Assembly: GCA_963565915.1 (NCBI GenBank)
Contig: OY751490.1
Location: 4,340,001 to 4,404,000, forward strand
Reading direction: 5' to 3'
Origin: Entoloma clypeatum
Taxonomy: Eukaryota; Basidiomycota; Agaricomycetes; Agaricales; Entolomataceae
Length of the DNA: 64,000 nucleotides
Shown here in pieces: positions 11,931-22,200 of the stretch. The notes below the pieces were generated by a model. It saw only the letters and a program-made list of their open reading frames with translations. It was not told the origin of the DNA and ran no database searches. The position numbers and the translations under genes were made by a program. Each line of letters opens with the position of its first letter. The first letter of the stretch is position 1.

Positions 11931-13790
11931 CTTGAGGGCACTTCTGAGCGCAGTGTGACGAGCTTCTGCATCCGGAACACTTGTGAAGGTGCTTGGAGCT
12001 GGATCCAGAGCAACCTGCCGGTTGTTGCCAGTTGCAACACAGGGAGAATCTGTCTTTGTTGAGCAGCTGTCCCTGTTCCCCTCGTCTTGCATATGTGGCC
12101 TCTCCCTTCCATGTTTTGTCCGTGTCACACTTGTGGACTGGGTGAGGGTGGGATCCAAGGCAAGTGGCACAGACCGCGAGTCCCGAGGAGCCTGTGCCTT
12201 TCTGAAAAGACCGTTGTTTGCTTGGTGAGTACAAGCGGCAGGCGACCTGGATCTCAACGTTCTGGGGTTTTGGGGGGTTGACCCCCTGTAAGAGGAGTTA
12301 CGGTACGGGGACCGGGCTCTGGGTCGCTCTGCGGGGCGTGAGGTGAGCCTCGCTGCCTCAGTCACTCTTGTCATCTGTGAGTGGGTTAGTTACAATGTGC
12401 GATGTAGGGGGGTAATCGTGAACATGAGATAATTCGACCGCGCCACATGGTGTGACATCGGGGGAGGAGGGGTGTAAGGTTACGACGAGCCAAGACGATT
12501 TGACATTTCATGGCGAATGCCAGAGATTTGGGACGAGAGTCCACGGTGTGTACCGGGAATGTGGACGTTCGGTTGCAGCATGCGCTGAAGGAATTGGGGT
12601 AGAGATCCCTGGCATGTGCCGAGGGTTGGGATGAGGGTCCGCAACGTACGCCGAAACCAATTTGGGATATGATCCACGGCATGCGCCGGAAATTAGGATG
12701 TGGTACCATGTCATGCGTCCCGAAGGTTGGGATGTGAGTTCACAGCATGTGCCGGAATGATTGGGATAGGTGTCATATCAGGTGCGAAGGTATGAGCAGT
12801 ACATGCCGTTGTCGAGTGTTAAGAAAGGTGTTGGTGGTCATGGTAGATATAATTTGGGAGAGCCATTGGGAGAGCATGAAAAAGGGGGGGATGAGTTATA
12901 TATGCATAGGAAGTTCAGAAAGTTACACACCTCTTTAATCCCTTGGGTCATATCCTCCCTTGCTAGCTCACAATCGATGGTTTGTAGGAGCATCTCGTTG
13001 ATGAGAGCGAGGTTGTAGCACCTTCCTTGTGCAATGGTGTCATGCCAGTGTCTCCTCACTTGCGCCTGGTAGTGTAGAAGTGTTCATGACCCCATTTCAA
13101 GGTTGGCCAGCGGATGATTCTCAACTGTCAGGATGAAGGTTGCTATCATCTCCTGTGCTTGTTGGGCCATCGCGTATGCTCGAGGTAGGCGATGAACAGG
13201 TTCTTGGCCTTGGTGAAGGCTTCCCACGGAAGATTTGCATCGGCAGCCACTTTATTGGAAGCTTTGGCTGCTGCGAGTGGTTGAAGCGTGAGCATGTTGT
13301 CAGTTCTGGTCATGCCAAAAGTGTCCGGGTGATTTGAGTGTTGGTTGATGCGAGCATCCTTGCAGCCCTCCGGGGTGAAATACCATAGTTCTACGTAATC
13401 CGCTGATTTGAGTTTGGTGATCGCATAAGTCGAGGGATGGTCTGGGATGTGGTCATCAACCATTTCGTTGTCGTCAAAATCCGGGATCTGTGGTCTCTTC
13501 TTATCGGAGGGGCCGAGCTCGTTCTCTTGATCTCATTGTAGCGCTGCGGCTGCGAGGGCGGCGTTTTGTGCTGCTTCTTCTTCTTCCTCTCTTCTCTGGT
13601 TCCACGTATCTAACCTCACCTGGAAACCCGCTAACCAAACGGTGTCTAGTCGTTCGACAGCTTGTTCTTCGGTCATTCAGGTTTGGACCAAAACATCACA
13701 AAGAGTCTGATATGCTGGTGCCGCGTGGTCCGGCTTTTTGTTCAAAGAGGGTTCGCAGTTCATGTTCAGGTTGATAAAAGGCATTCGGAA
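11917..13790 (-). pseudogene. DIRS-like gag ORF, broken
   Basis: Pieces in order on the minus strand: a 13790-13470 stretch with coiled Glu/Ala-rich sequence, KSADYVELWYFTPEGC and ANLPWEAFTKAKNLFIAYLE (13463-13146), MRRHWHDTIAQGRCYNLALINEML (13059-12838), then after a minisatellite a Cys/His-rich tail (CATCLGSHPHPVHKC and CSGCRSSSHCAQKCP) ending at 11917. Stops and a tandem repeat interrupt it. The combination with the RT in the next frame suggests it is ORF1 of the same element; the assignment rests on recalled family resemblance. Confidence 0.6.
12520..12800. repeat. Minisatellite, about 8 units of 33-35 bp
   Basis: Imperfect tandem units with core TTGGGATGnGrnTCCAC and end GCATGYGCCG, for example around 12615-12650, 12655-12690 and 12725-12755. 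It lies within the broken DIRS-like gag and interrupts its frame. Confidence 0.7.
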
Positions 13791-13960
13791 GGGTGTGTTA
13801 AAAAGAAAAGTTGGCACTCTTTGAGGGAGTGCTGGCGGGTGACTGTGATGGACAGAAGAGGAAAGAGTGAGTCACATGTCACCCTTGTTTGCCCAAAGAC
13901 AATGCCCTCTTCCTCCTTCGTGCCTCACTCTTACGAGGGCTGCACACTCACCTACCGCGG

Positions 13961-14274
13961 TTGAATATCAATTTATTTTGATATTTCTTTGACACTGACA
14001 GCTGATGAAATCACCCAAGAAACTAATAATACATTGAAAAACTCAAAGAAATGACCGCAGTTGGTGATTAGACCTACCACAGGTGATTTTCAGTTGAAGA
14101 CCAGTTTAAACCAGTCTTCTTGCAGTCTCTATAAATCCCAGAAAATGATGAACCAGAGACCGCTGGTAATGCAAAACCTTAAAGACTGAGACTGTGGTCC
14201 AGTCTCAAAACTGGTTCATTGCAGTCCGGTTTCAGTCCGGTTCTCGGTCCTTGAGACCGAACCATAAAACACTA
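13961..14274. mobile_element. hAT-1-type element, right part only
   Basis: ACCAGTTTAAACCAGT and CCAGTC words followed by a terminus reading AAAACACTA at 14274. The next 8 bases, ACCACAAC, are the LTR target sequence seen uninterrupted at 55685, which supports an insertion here. The left end is missing at the junction with the DIRS-like element. Confidence 0.55.
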
Positions 14275-14700
14275 ACCACAACTCTGGACCTACTCTGACC
14301 ATCTCCGTAAAGTAATCACATTTAGATATTTAAGCTCATACCATACCTGTAGTTCCTCAGTTCGAATATCAACAAAGTTCACTCCTCTACTCTCAGTTCA
14401 TGCCAGAGATCCTTGCCATGGTGCAATACACCAACGACATCATCATCTACTGCTCCTCCTCCATTGTTACCCTTCGACAAGCTCAGTATGTCACAACTCC
14501 GACGTTGTCTGATCACTTCCATGTCAGCATGTCCCTCACCAAGACCTCTCCGAGAATCTCTGCACCTCTGACCTCTCCTCCAACCTCCTGAAATTGGGAT
14601 ACCTTATCCAACAAACGGCGGTGTAACACATAAATTGAAGCCACGTCCCTCCGACCTCCAACGGACCCCAATGAAGCTCCAATGTTTCACCTACTTAACA
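14275..14700 (+). repeat. LTR fragment (family also at 55526-55905)
   Basis: From ACCACAAC onward this is closely similar to 55685-55900 (CATCTCCGTAAAGTAATCAC, TTCATGCCAGAGATCC). It contains GGTGTAACACATAAATTG followed by GAAGCCACGTCCCT at about 14620-14650, resembling a block conserved in the G1 and G4 LTRs. The upstream part is missing. Confidence 0.5.
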
Positions 14701-16760
14701 GTATGTGGTTAATGGCAAAATCAAACAAGGAAAGATAAAGAATCCATCTGATCATAGGAGTGTTAGGTAGATCAGGTTGATGTATCATTTCGACAAGAAA
14801 TTTGGCATTGACATTGAGACAGAAATGGACACCCCATATATGATGCTGGAGGTCCTTGGTTGCACAAAATGTGCCGTAGAGTTCAGTTGGTTGAGAATAA
14901 TGTGAATCCACAGGGTTGAATGTGCAAAACCTGAATATCGCTGGTCACTTTTGCTTCTCATGGATATGTTGGAAAATCCAGCCCACACCGACTGCATGAG
15001 TCAACTGTGACTACAATTAGGCTGTCATCATCTGGATAAGGTTGGGTGTTGGATGCTGAGTACTTTAAGGCCTTCTGATAGTTGACCTTGAGCAGGATGG
15101 GCAGTGAGGAAATCAGAGTTTTGAGTTGTCATTGGACTTCCTGAGCATATTCATTGAAGTAGAAATCTGCAAGTGAAACTTTTGTCAAGTTAGTCAATGG
15201 GCTCACAATGATAGAGAAATTCTTAATCCACCAACGTCTGATGCTGGCTGTTCCCAAAAATGAATGGACATCAGATACATCAAGAAGAGGGCCCAAATTT
15301 AGAACCTTTGTTACGATTCCATGGGCGAGGTGCCATCTGTTGTGGTCAACAATGGTGCTGACAAGTTCAAGAACGGGAGTGGCAAGGATGAACTTGTATC
15401 TGGAGGCGGTAATACCAGCAGTGATGAGCCTAAGAAGAAAATGATCAAGGACAACGGCATATTCAAAGAGAAACTTGCCTATTTTGGGCGAGACAAGGAT
15501 GTGGTCGTAATGTGAGTCTGGGCCCATGATGCCAATGTCATCAATAAAAGTGTTGCCATTTTCTGGGATTTCTTCCTTCAGGGTATGTGTTGTGCATCGC
15601 TGGAACTCAGAGATGGAGTTGGTGGCTCCTTGAGATAAGGAGCAGTTGAAGAGGGCCAATGAGGCTTGAGAATGTTGTTAGCAGGCGTGATGAGGTGTCA
15701 AGTGTCCACCCATCATATCCCATGAATAAATCAATCAGGCCATAGATTACACAGCCGACAAAGTTTTCTGCAAAGTCATCAATACAAGGAGGGAGACCAG
15801 CGTTATTTGGTTCAACTTCTGGATGTCTTGGATTAGACGGATTTTGTTTCCTGTTTTCTTGGAGATGGCAAACATGTGAGACCGATAAGCAGCAGACGAG
15901 GGTTTGTATTTCCCCACCGTGGTTTGTTCTAGAAGCATGTCACGAATGATGTCTTCAATAGCTTTGATGGACAGTTGGACCCAAGGGGGTATGTTCAATT
16001 ACTGGAATAATATAATCAGGGAAGTATTCTCAGGGAAAAAAACTGTGCTTGGAATTGACAAAAGTGAGGGCGTCGCTCTGATGGGCAAGAACAAATGCTA
16101 AGAGATTGAGTTCACAAGAGGAAAGAAAATCTTCTGGAACAGTTTTGAAAATTGTGTCAAGATGATCACGTGAAAGATGAGAGGGTAAAACAAGTTCATC
16201 AAGAAGGGAAGGACTCAGCGGTAACGGTTCTGGTTTGTTTATGACAATGGGCTTGAAGACCCGACCAGCAGTATCGGGCATGTATGTCAGAACTGGACAG
16301 ACCTTGCAATCAACAGGCTTATGCTTCATTCGAGTTTGAAGTCAAACGCTGGGGTAAGGAAATGCTGTTGCTGTAGATGAAAGTTGGCTGTTATCAAGAA
16401 CATTGAGTCCACAGGGTCTCGACAATTTTGGAGCTGGCAGGCAATACATATGCAGCTCGTTGCAAGAGATGGTTGTAGGATTCAGGAGGATCAAGTTCTA
16501 GCATTGAAGAAGAAAAATTGAGTGTTGAATCATTAAAGAGGTGAAGCAAATCATGTTGAATGGCATGCATGTCAAGTCTGGATATTCCCAGAGTGTGTCC
16601 ATTCCCTGTTTCAGCTTTTTCCGATAAAAGGCAAATGTTGGAGTCGTAATCTTCTATCCTCACACAGTGGGCTGATGTCGGAGGACGTTGATGGTGATGA
16701 GGACATGGAGTAGAAGCTTGGTCCTTAGGAGGGCCAAGGTTGGCGGCATGCTGAGGCATA
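14701..16760 (-). pseudogene. Gypsy G3 pol fragment
   Basis: A distinct Ty3/gypsy family on the minus strand. From the right: a linker (MKHKPVDCKVCPV, EPLPLSPSLLDELV), RT N-terminus (PWVQLSIKAIEDIIRDMLLEQTTVGKYKPSSAAYRSHMFAI), RT core with SEFQRCTTHTLKEEIPENG and active site TFIDDIGIMG, WHLAHGIVTKVLN, FLGTASIRRWWIKNFSIIVSPLTNLT, and an RNase H-like end (ELYGTFCATKDLQHHIWGV). Several stops and frameshifts break it. Integrase is absent, and the 5' end adjoins an AT-rich block. The FIDD motif and the GPxSxY stretch set it apart from G1. Confidence 0.75.
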
Positions 16761-17600
16761 TTTTTATTTTATTTTCTTATATTTAAATTTTAAATTCTAT
16801 TCTAAAAAAGGAAAGAATTAAATTTCTTTTATAAGTTTATATAAAGAAAAAGTAGAAATGTATTCTTATAATTGTGTAGAAGAATAATAGTAAAGAAATG
16901 GATATTGCAAGATATTACACTTTAAATTTTTATATAGTACTAGTTTTTTGTTAGTAGTTGTAGTTTTTATTACATAGTTTTTAAGTACGTATTTCTACAT
17001 TGGAGATATTTCTAATTAGAAAGTATATTTTATATATTAAATTAAATTTTGCCTTGGAAAGAAGTAGAAGAAATACAATTACTTGGTAGAAGAAGTACTA
17101 GTACTAGAAGAAGAATTTGTGTTTTACTTAAATTATTTACTATAGCACAGAAATAACTATGTAAATATTTAATTTAATGTAATATGTATTCTTTTTATAA
17201 CATAGTTTTTCTTTCTATACAAATTTATTATTATTTAAAAAGTATTATTTTAGAATTAATTGTATTTAACATTAAGAATAAGAATACTAAAATTAAAAAA
17301 GAAGATAATTTAATCTAGTACTATTATCTACTACTTCTATAAATAGTAGTTGTAGTACTTGACCTTCATCTAGTTGTATTACTTTGAAGAAATACTTTAA
17401 ATAAATAACATTGGATTTAGTAACTAGAAAGTAATTTATTCTACTACTTAATTAAATACAGATCTATATTTATATTAAGTTATGTAGAATAATATAATAA
17501 TATAAAACACAAATATCAATATAAATTAAGAAGACCAACATTAGAAATATCAAATTTAGATTAAAAGTACTACTACTACTATAAAGTACAAGAATATTTT
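16761..17600. other. AT-rich block without genes
   Basis: About 840 bp of very AT-rich DNA with poly-A/T and TAGTAG/TACTAC runs and hardly any CpG. No reading frame of note, no terminal repeats and no match to other parts of the window. It contrasts sharply with the flanking retroelements. Origin unknown; heavy decay or an organellar insertion are possibilities. Confidence 0.5.
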
Positions 17601-17601
17601 A

Positions 17602-17805
17602 ATCAAAACATCAGAGGTGTCGGAGGTATCGGAGGTGTCGGAATTGGTTGGAGATGCTTAACATAAGTAAAATGGTTGAATGTAAGTAATGTACGTAACA
17701 AGATTCATAACAGTAAATGTGCATAATAAGTATTAGTCAAAATGTTGGAGGTGTCAGAGGTGTCGGAATTGATTGGAAATTGTCGGAGCTGATCGGACTG
17801 TAACA
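17602..17805 (-). repeat. G1 LTR fragment (3' LTR of copy C) with partial duplication
   Basis: Right end reads GGACTGTAACA at 17805 and matches the end of the LTR at 7018. A segment of the LTR end (17602-17645) precedes the AGATGCTTAACATAAG part, so LTR-terminal sequence is partly duplicated. The remainder of the LTR is missing at the AT-rich junction. Confidence 0.65.
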
Positions 17806-17820
17806 GTATTTCCCCCTTAG
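17806..17820 (-). other. Polypurine tract of G1 copy C
   Basis: On the minus strand CTAAGGGGGAAATAC lies immediately before the LTR start TGTTACAG, the position expected for the plus-strand primer of an LTR retrotransposon. The G4 elements have a matching GAGGGAAATAC before TGTCATAACC. Confidence 0.65.
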
Positions 17821-17849
17821 GGCCGAACCCATGAGGCCTAAGGTCCTAG

Positions 17850-18115
17850 GTGGTTGGTGCGTGTGAACTGTGTCATGTGATGCATTGGTTGAAATACTGT
17901 CTGAGTGGTTCATTCTTCTTGTTCCCCCCATTATCTTTCCAGGTACCGTCGGAGGTCACCATCTTGGGTGTCCTCAAGATGATATTGGCGGAGACAAGGC
18001 AGGTGAGGCAACTGCTAACAGCAGTTGAAGACTCAGTGAACACTGAGTACCAGCCCAAGTTGCTGGAGGTGTCGGAGGAGGGTCTGTCAAACAAGAAACA
18101 ATGTACTAAGTGGAT
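17850..18115 (+). pseudogene. Antisense ORF between pol and 3' LTR of G1 copy C
   Basis: On the strand opposite to pol an open frame gives PSEVTILGVLKMILAETRQ, then VRQLLTAVEDSVNTEYQPK and LLEVSEEGLSN, a plausible helical protein segment. It follows a pyrimidine-rich stretch ending TTTCCAG that could be an intron acceptor. Copy A lacks this region. Its place, between pol and the 3' LTR in antisense, is the same as that of the Zn2Cys6-like gene of G4. No family recognised. Confidence 0.4.
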
Positions 18116-18120
18116 CGCCA

Positions 18121-18886
18121 TGGTACTTGTTTTTCTTGTTTTAGAGCGGCGTGAGCGGACCCAGTTTGTTAGGATAAGCAGAATGAAAGTCAGAGACTAG
18201 CTTGGGGGCATTTTCCAGTTTATTGGCTGGTAGCCAAGAGTATTCTTCATCAGTGTTTTCGTATCCTAACCAATGGACGAAATATAGTAGCTTGCAGCTA
18301 CATCATCAGTCAATCTTTGAGTCGACGATTCCAGCAATCTTGTACTCTAGTTTTCCGTCAATGTCAATTGGAGGAGGCAGAGGTTGGGTTTGATTTGGAA
18401 TGGTGTTCAGAGTTGCAGGTTCAAGCATGGAGACGTGGTAGACGGGGTGAACACCGCAGAATGTGTCGAGGAGTCGGAGGGTAAAGGAGTGTGTGCCGGG
18501 TTGTGCAATGATCTCATATGGTCACAAGTACTTTTCTGAAAGTTTCTTGGATGGACATGTTGTGCGGAAGAACTGTGCTTTGACAAAAACCTGTTGTCTG
18601 ACAGAGAACATCAGAGGTGTGTTGGAGGACTTTTGGTAACATTGTTGAGCATTGGAGATGGTGGCTTTCAGTAGGCGAGGTCCCGTTCTGGGTAAACAGT
18701 AATGTTCAGATGGTAACCCTTGTTAGCAAAGAAGGGAGATATGCCAGTGGTAGCACTAGGTCCGTTGTTGTATGCAAACTCCGCAATCAGAAGGAGAGCG
18801 GACCAGTTGTCCTGTTGGTAGTTGCAGAATATCCACAAGTACGGTTCAAGGGTCTGGTTAGTACGTTCGGTTTGGCCATTGCCTTT
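18121..18886 (-). pseudogene. G1 copy C integrase C-terminus and chromodomain
   Basis: Read on the minus strand: integrase tail (QTERTNQTLEPYLWIFC, NNGPSATTGISPFFANKGYH), then after a deletion near 18670 the C-terminal region and the chromodomain with the conserved Trp kept (EEYSWLPA). The 5' side is interrupted at 18886 by the G5 LTR, inserted in the codons for GDGQTERTN. Confidence 0.75.
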
Positions 18887-19291
18887 TGTTATGCTTAACA
18901 AACCGTTCCAAGGTTCGGGCAGAGTATGCAGGAAGTGGAAAGGCGAAGAGCAATGTGATTGCTAAATCTAAGGAATCTACTACAGTACAAGAGGTTTATA
19001 TATGTAGGTACTGACTATAGGCGGTAGCGGATGAGTCAGTACTGCGGAAGGCAGTGCGCATGAGTAAGGCAACTGCGGAAGGCTATGTACAGTGAGTAAG
19101 CTGACTGCGGAAAGCGAGTCAGCGTGGGAGCGAAGTATACTAAAGGGGATGATGAAGTAATGTAATGAGTCAGACTGGGAATCGAAGGTTGCAAAAGTAG
19201 GCATTAGACATAGTAAGTTCATAAGAGGGCACCGAGCCGGGCCGATAAGTAAAAGTGATGACATCGTCCACATACCATAGAGTCCGTAACA
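18887..19291 (-). repeat. G5 3' LTR, 405 bp
   Basis: Ends are TGTTATGCTTAACA at 18887 and GTCCGTAACA at 19291 (TGTTA...TAACA). The same sequence forms the solo LTR at 51244-53267, which has a 5-bp TSD and so fixes both ends. On the minus strand the purine stretch GGAGAGGGGACCA precedes it as the likely polypurine tract. Confidence 0.85.
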
Positions 19292-19325
19292 TGGTCCCCT
19301 CTCCAAGCTCTGTGTCCTCACAGAG

Positions 19326-19697
19326 TCACTGTCCCCATCCCTCGTTGTTGTTGGGATCAGACCAGTTCGGACTCTCCTTGAGGCTCCAATCATATATCAA
19401 CTCCTCATTGATGGCTATGGCGAGTTCAAGGCCTTTGATGGCCAGCCAAATACGTCGATTTTCGATGACGAGGGTGCTGGTGTAATTCCTGAGAATTTGT
19501 TTCTCTTCGGGAGTCAGGGCGACGGGGAGATTGGACAACAAATGAAGTTGGATATTCATCTGGCGATGAAGGAGGTCAGCAAGGGAAGTTTCGAGGGCAT
19601 GGATTTGGTCTCTCATGGAGAGCGCTTCGTTCATAAGGGTGGCGATGGTGGGGTTGATGTCAGTGGTGGAGGTGGAGGTAACGATGGTGTTTGACAT
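19326..19697 (-). CDS. G5 downstream accessory ORF, unrecognised
   Basis: A frame of about 123 codons starting at MSNTIVTSTSTTDINPT lies between the chromodomain and the 3' LTR, in sense orientation. It is predicted largely helical (LMNEALSMRDQIHALETSLAD, ALTPEEKQILRNYTSTL, WLAIKGLELAIAINEELIYD) with a Trp/Asn-rich end and no stops, unlike the broken pol upstream. No membrane segment, so it is not an obvious envelope gene. It could be a coiled-coil accessory protein or a displaced gag-like segment. An upstream extension to 19868 includes degenerate chromodomain sequence and is probably not part of it. Confidence 0.4.
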   Translation of the reverse strand: MSNTIVTSTSTTDINPTIATLMNEALSMRDQIHALETSLADLLHRQMNIQLHLLSNLPVALTPEEKQILRNYTSTLVIENRRIWLAIKGLELAIAINEELIYDWSLKESPNWSDPNNNEGWGQ

Positions 19698-19749
19698 GGC
19701 AGCGAGGATAGTTGAGAGATAAAAGAATAATGGGGTGGCTATATTGGGC

Positions 19750-21674
19750 AGGGAAAAGACTGGAGCAGGGAACTCGGTGTGTGGTTGACTGATGAGGTTG
19801 ATACTGCCATGGGTTTTGAGAACTCGTCTTTTATTGTGGACGAGACGGGTTCTGCCAATGGAAATCACGGATCAAATCTTGAGCGTTCTGAACATTAGCT
19901 CGAGGTTCTCATGTGTTCTCTTCTGGGCCATATCCTTCCCACTGGATGAGGTACTAAATCTTTCCGCGGAACTTTCGAGAGTCTAGGATCATAGACACAT
20001 GGTACTCTTCTCGTCCTTCGACAATGATCGGATCAGGGGCTGGTTTCTTTTTCTGGATGGCATACTTCGGAGTTTCATATGGTGACAACAGGGTCTTGTT
20101 GAACACAGAGTGAATCATCTTCCAAGTCTTCGGAAGATCAAGAAGGTACATCTGTGATGACCAGAATCGCAGTCTTTCCATCGGACTCTGGTATTGGTCC
20201 CACGACGTCAATCCCTATGTCTTCCCATGGATGACTTGGTGATGCATGGGGATGTAGCGGAGCGTGTCATTTCTGTCTGTTGATCTTGTTGCATTGACAG
20301 GTGTCACAACCCTTTACGTACTTCTTCACGTCATGCAGGATAGTAGGCCACCAGTAGGTATGAGTGAGGAGTTCATGTGTCTGATATTGTCCTGGATGTC
20401 CAGCCACTGGTGCATCATGTGATTCAAACATGAGTTCTTGATGCAGTTGTGGGTCTGGTGGAACATAGACTCATTCACCTGCATATGTGATGCCGTTTTC
20501 CTGTTGATACCAATGAGGATTCTTCTTTAGACCCTGGGCTACTTCTGTCTCCATGCGATTTGAACCCTTGATGCGTGCAATCCACGGATTTTCGATGGTT
20601 GTGATGTTTCCGATTTTGATGGAATCAGATGTTTCACCCCCTTCAAAGAATTGTTCCTCCGTGAACATCTCCATTTGTACCACATCTTCTGATTCCAACC
20701 ATTTCAAGAATAGTCCCTCCTTGAGCATTTGGTCACTGTTCTGTGGTTCGAGTTCTGCTTCATACCAGAGTGAGGGTGACAGGATGTCCGCTTTCGCATT
20801 GGTCTTGCCGGGCACATGCCGTAATTCGAAGTCATAGTCTTGTAACTTCATTTTCCAGTGTCGCTGTCGTTGATTCAGGTCCTGAGGACGACGGAAATAT
20901 TCCAGGTTCTTGTGATCGGTCAAGATTTCGAAACGTTCCCTGGCTTCAAGCAGATAGTGTCTCCAATCTTTTAATGCTTCCACAACCGCCAGGAGTTCCT
21001 TGTCATATATCTCGTAATTCTGTTCAGCCGCGGACATGGTCCGCAACAAGAACGCGATGGGGTGCCATTTGTCGTCTTGCTTCTGAGAGAGTACTGCTCC
21101 AATTGCATAGCCCGATGCATCAGTTTCAACCCTGAACTGTCCCTCTGGTTTTGGTAATGCCAAGACTGGTGCCAATGTAATTGCCCATATGAGACCTTCA
21201 AAGGCTTGCTGCTCTGTTGGTCCCCAAGTAAATGCCGTACTGCCTGTGAGTGTGGTGAGAGGTTTCGCAATGTTTGAGTACCCTTCAATAAAATGTTGAT
21301 AGAAGTTAGCAAACCCAAGGAACCTCTGAACTTCCTTTTTTGATGTGGGAGCTCACCAGTTTCGGATCGTATCCACCTTTTCAGTTTCCATCTCAACACG
21401 TCCCTCACCAACCACATATCCCAATATAGGACATTTTGTTCTTCCCATAAACACTTCTTCTCCTTTAGAAACAAATCATTGTCTGATAGGATCTGTAGGA
21501 TCTCTTTGGTGTTTCGCGCGAGTTCTTCCTTGGGTTTACCGATAACCACAATGTCATCCATGTAGATCATGCAGATACATCGGCGGATCTGGTCCCAAAA
21601 CATGACCAATGGTTTGAACAATCCTCAACTGGTGAGGAAGGCGGCCTTCCATTCATCGCCTTCCTTAATCCGGA
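19750..21674 (-). pseudogene. G5 pol: RT, RNase H, integrase remnant, chromodomain
   Basis: RT starts mid-domain at RIKEGDEWKAAF next to the G4 LTR and includes the catalytic IYMDDIVVIG. RNase H is well kept (RVETDASGYAIGAVLSQ, YDKELLAVVEALKDWRHYL, LTDHKNLEYF, RHVPGKTNAKADILS). The integrase zinc region and the first catalytic Asp region (WEDIGIDVVGPI-like, around 20230) are in shifted frames, and most of the DDE core is deleted. The tail has REEYHVSMILDSRKFRGKI followed by a stop and a chromodomain-like YLIQWEGYGPEEN (about 19900-19960). Confidence 0.8.
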
Positions 21675-22200
21675 TGTCACGTAGCGTTTTTCTCAATGTC
21701 GGAAAACATCGGACGAGTCGGAGGGGAGTAGCGGAGGAGCGGATGCGATAAGTGCGATGTTGGCAGAAAGGACCTGGCTTCAACTTGTGCGTTGTGCCCC
21801 ACTCTTTGACATGGTCCTCGATTTCGGATTTGGCAGATGTCGGATGAGCGGATGAGCGGATGAGCGGAGGTGACGGAGAGAATGCTCAAAGGCAAGTAGA
21901 GACGGATGTGAATGAGGTGTTGAGGTTCTACGACAGGTTTGTACACTATTTATAGTAGACTAGAATGATCAGCATTACTATAAGTGATGTGCAGATATCG
22001 GAGTTGACCATCAGAACATTCAGAGTATGGAGAGTAGCAAATGAAAAGTGAACAACATATGTCTACTTGTAAGTATGGTTGAGATGTTACATAGTAGAAG
22101 TATAATCAAATATAAATAGAATGTTGTTGGAGCAGATGTCGGAGTGGATGAATTGTCGGAGTTGTCGGATAAGTCGGATGTGAATCGTATGGTTATGACA
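21675..22200 (-). repeat. G4 3' LTR, 526 bp
   Basis: TGTCA...TGACA ends: plus strand starts TGTCACGTAGCG and ends GGTTATGACA. The inverted copy at 34510-35035 has the same length and differs by eye at only a few positions. It is inserted in the RT of G5. On the minus strand AAGAGGGAAATAC lies just before it as polypurine tract. Confidence 0.85.

Larger units (their letters stand above)
9355..13960 (-). mobile_element. DIRS-like tyrosine-recombinase retrotransposon, degenerate
   Basis: Minus-strand order is gag-like ORF (13790-11917), RT/RNase H (11930-9970), then a tyrosine recombinase N-terminal domain (9851-9355). This organisation is typical of DIRS elements, which integrate with a recombinase instead of a DDE integrase. 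The recombinase is cut off at 9355 by the junction with gypsy G2, so the catalytic R-H-R-Y domain is missing. The right limit is approximate; split or inverted terminal repeats were not identified. Confidence 0.8.
18887..21674 (-). mobile_element. Ty3/gypsy chromovirus G5, 5'-truncated
   Basis: Minus-strand element with RT, RNase H, a shortened integrase, a chromodomain, a small downstream ORF and a 3' LTR (19291-18887). It is inserted in the integrase of G1 copy C at the left. On the right its RT is interrupted by the G4 LTR at 21675, so gag, protease and the 5' LTR are absent from the window. A solo LTR of the same family is at 51244-53267. Confidence 0.8.

Noticed and set aside
11045..12112. 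355-codon minus ORF overlapping the DIRS-like RT
   Set aside because: Out-of-frame shadow of the RT frame 11930-11076, which carries the RT motifs; this one has none.
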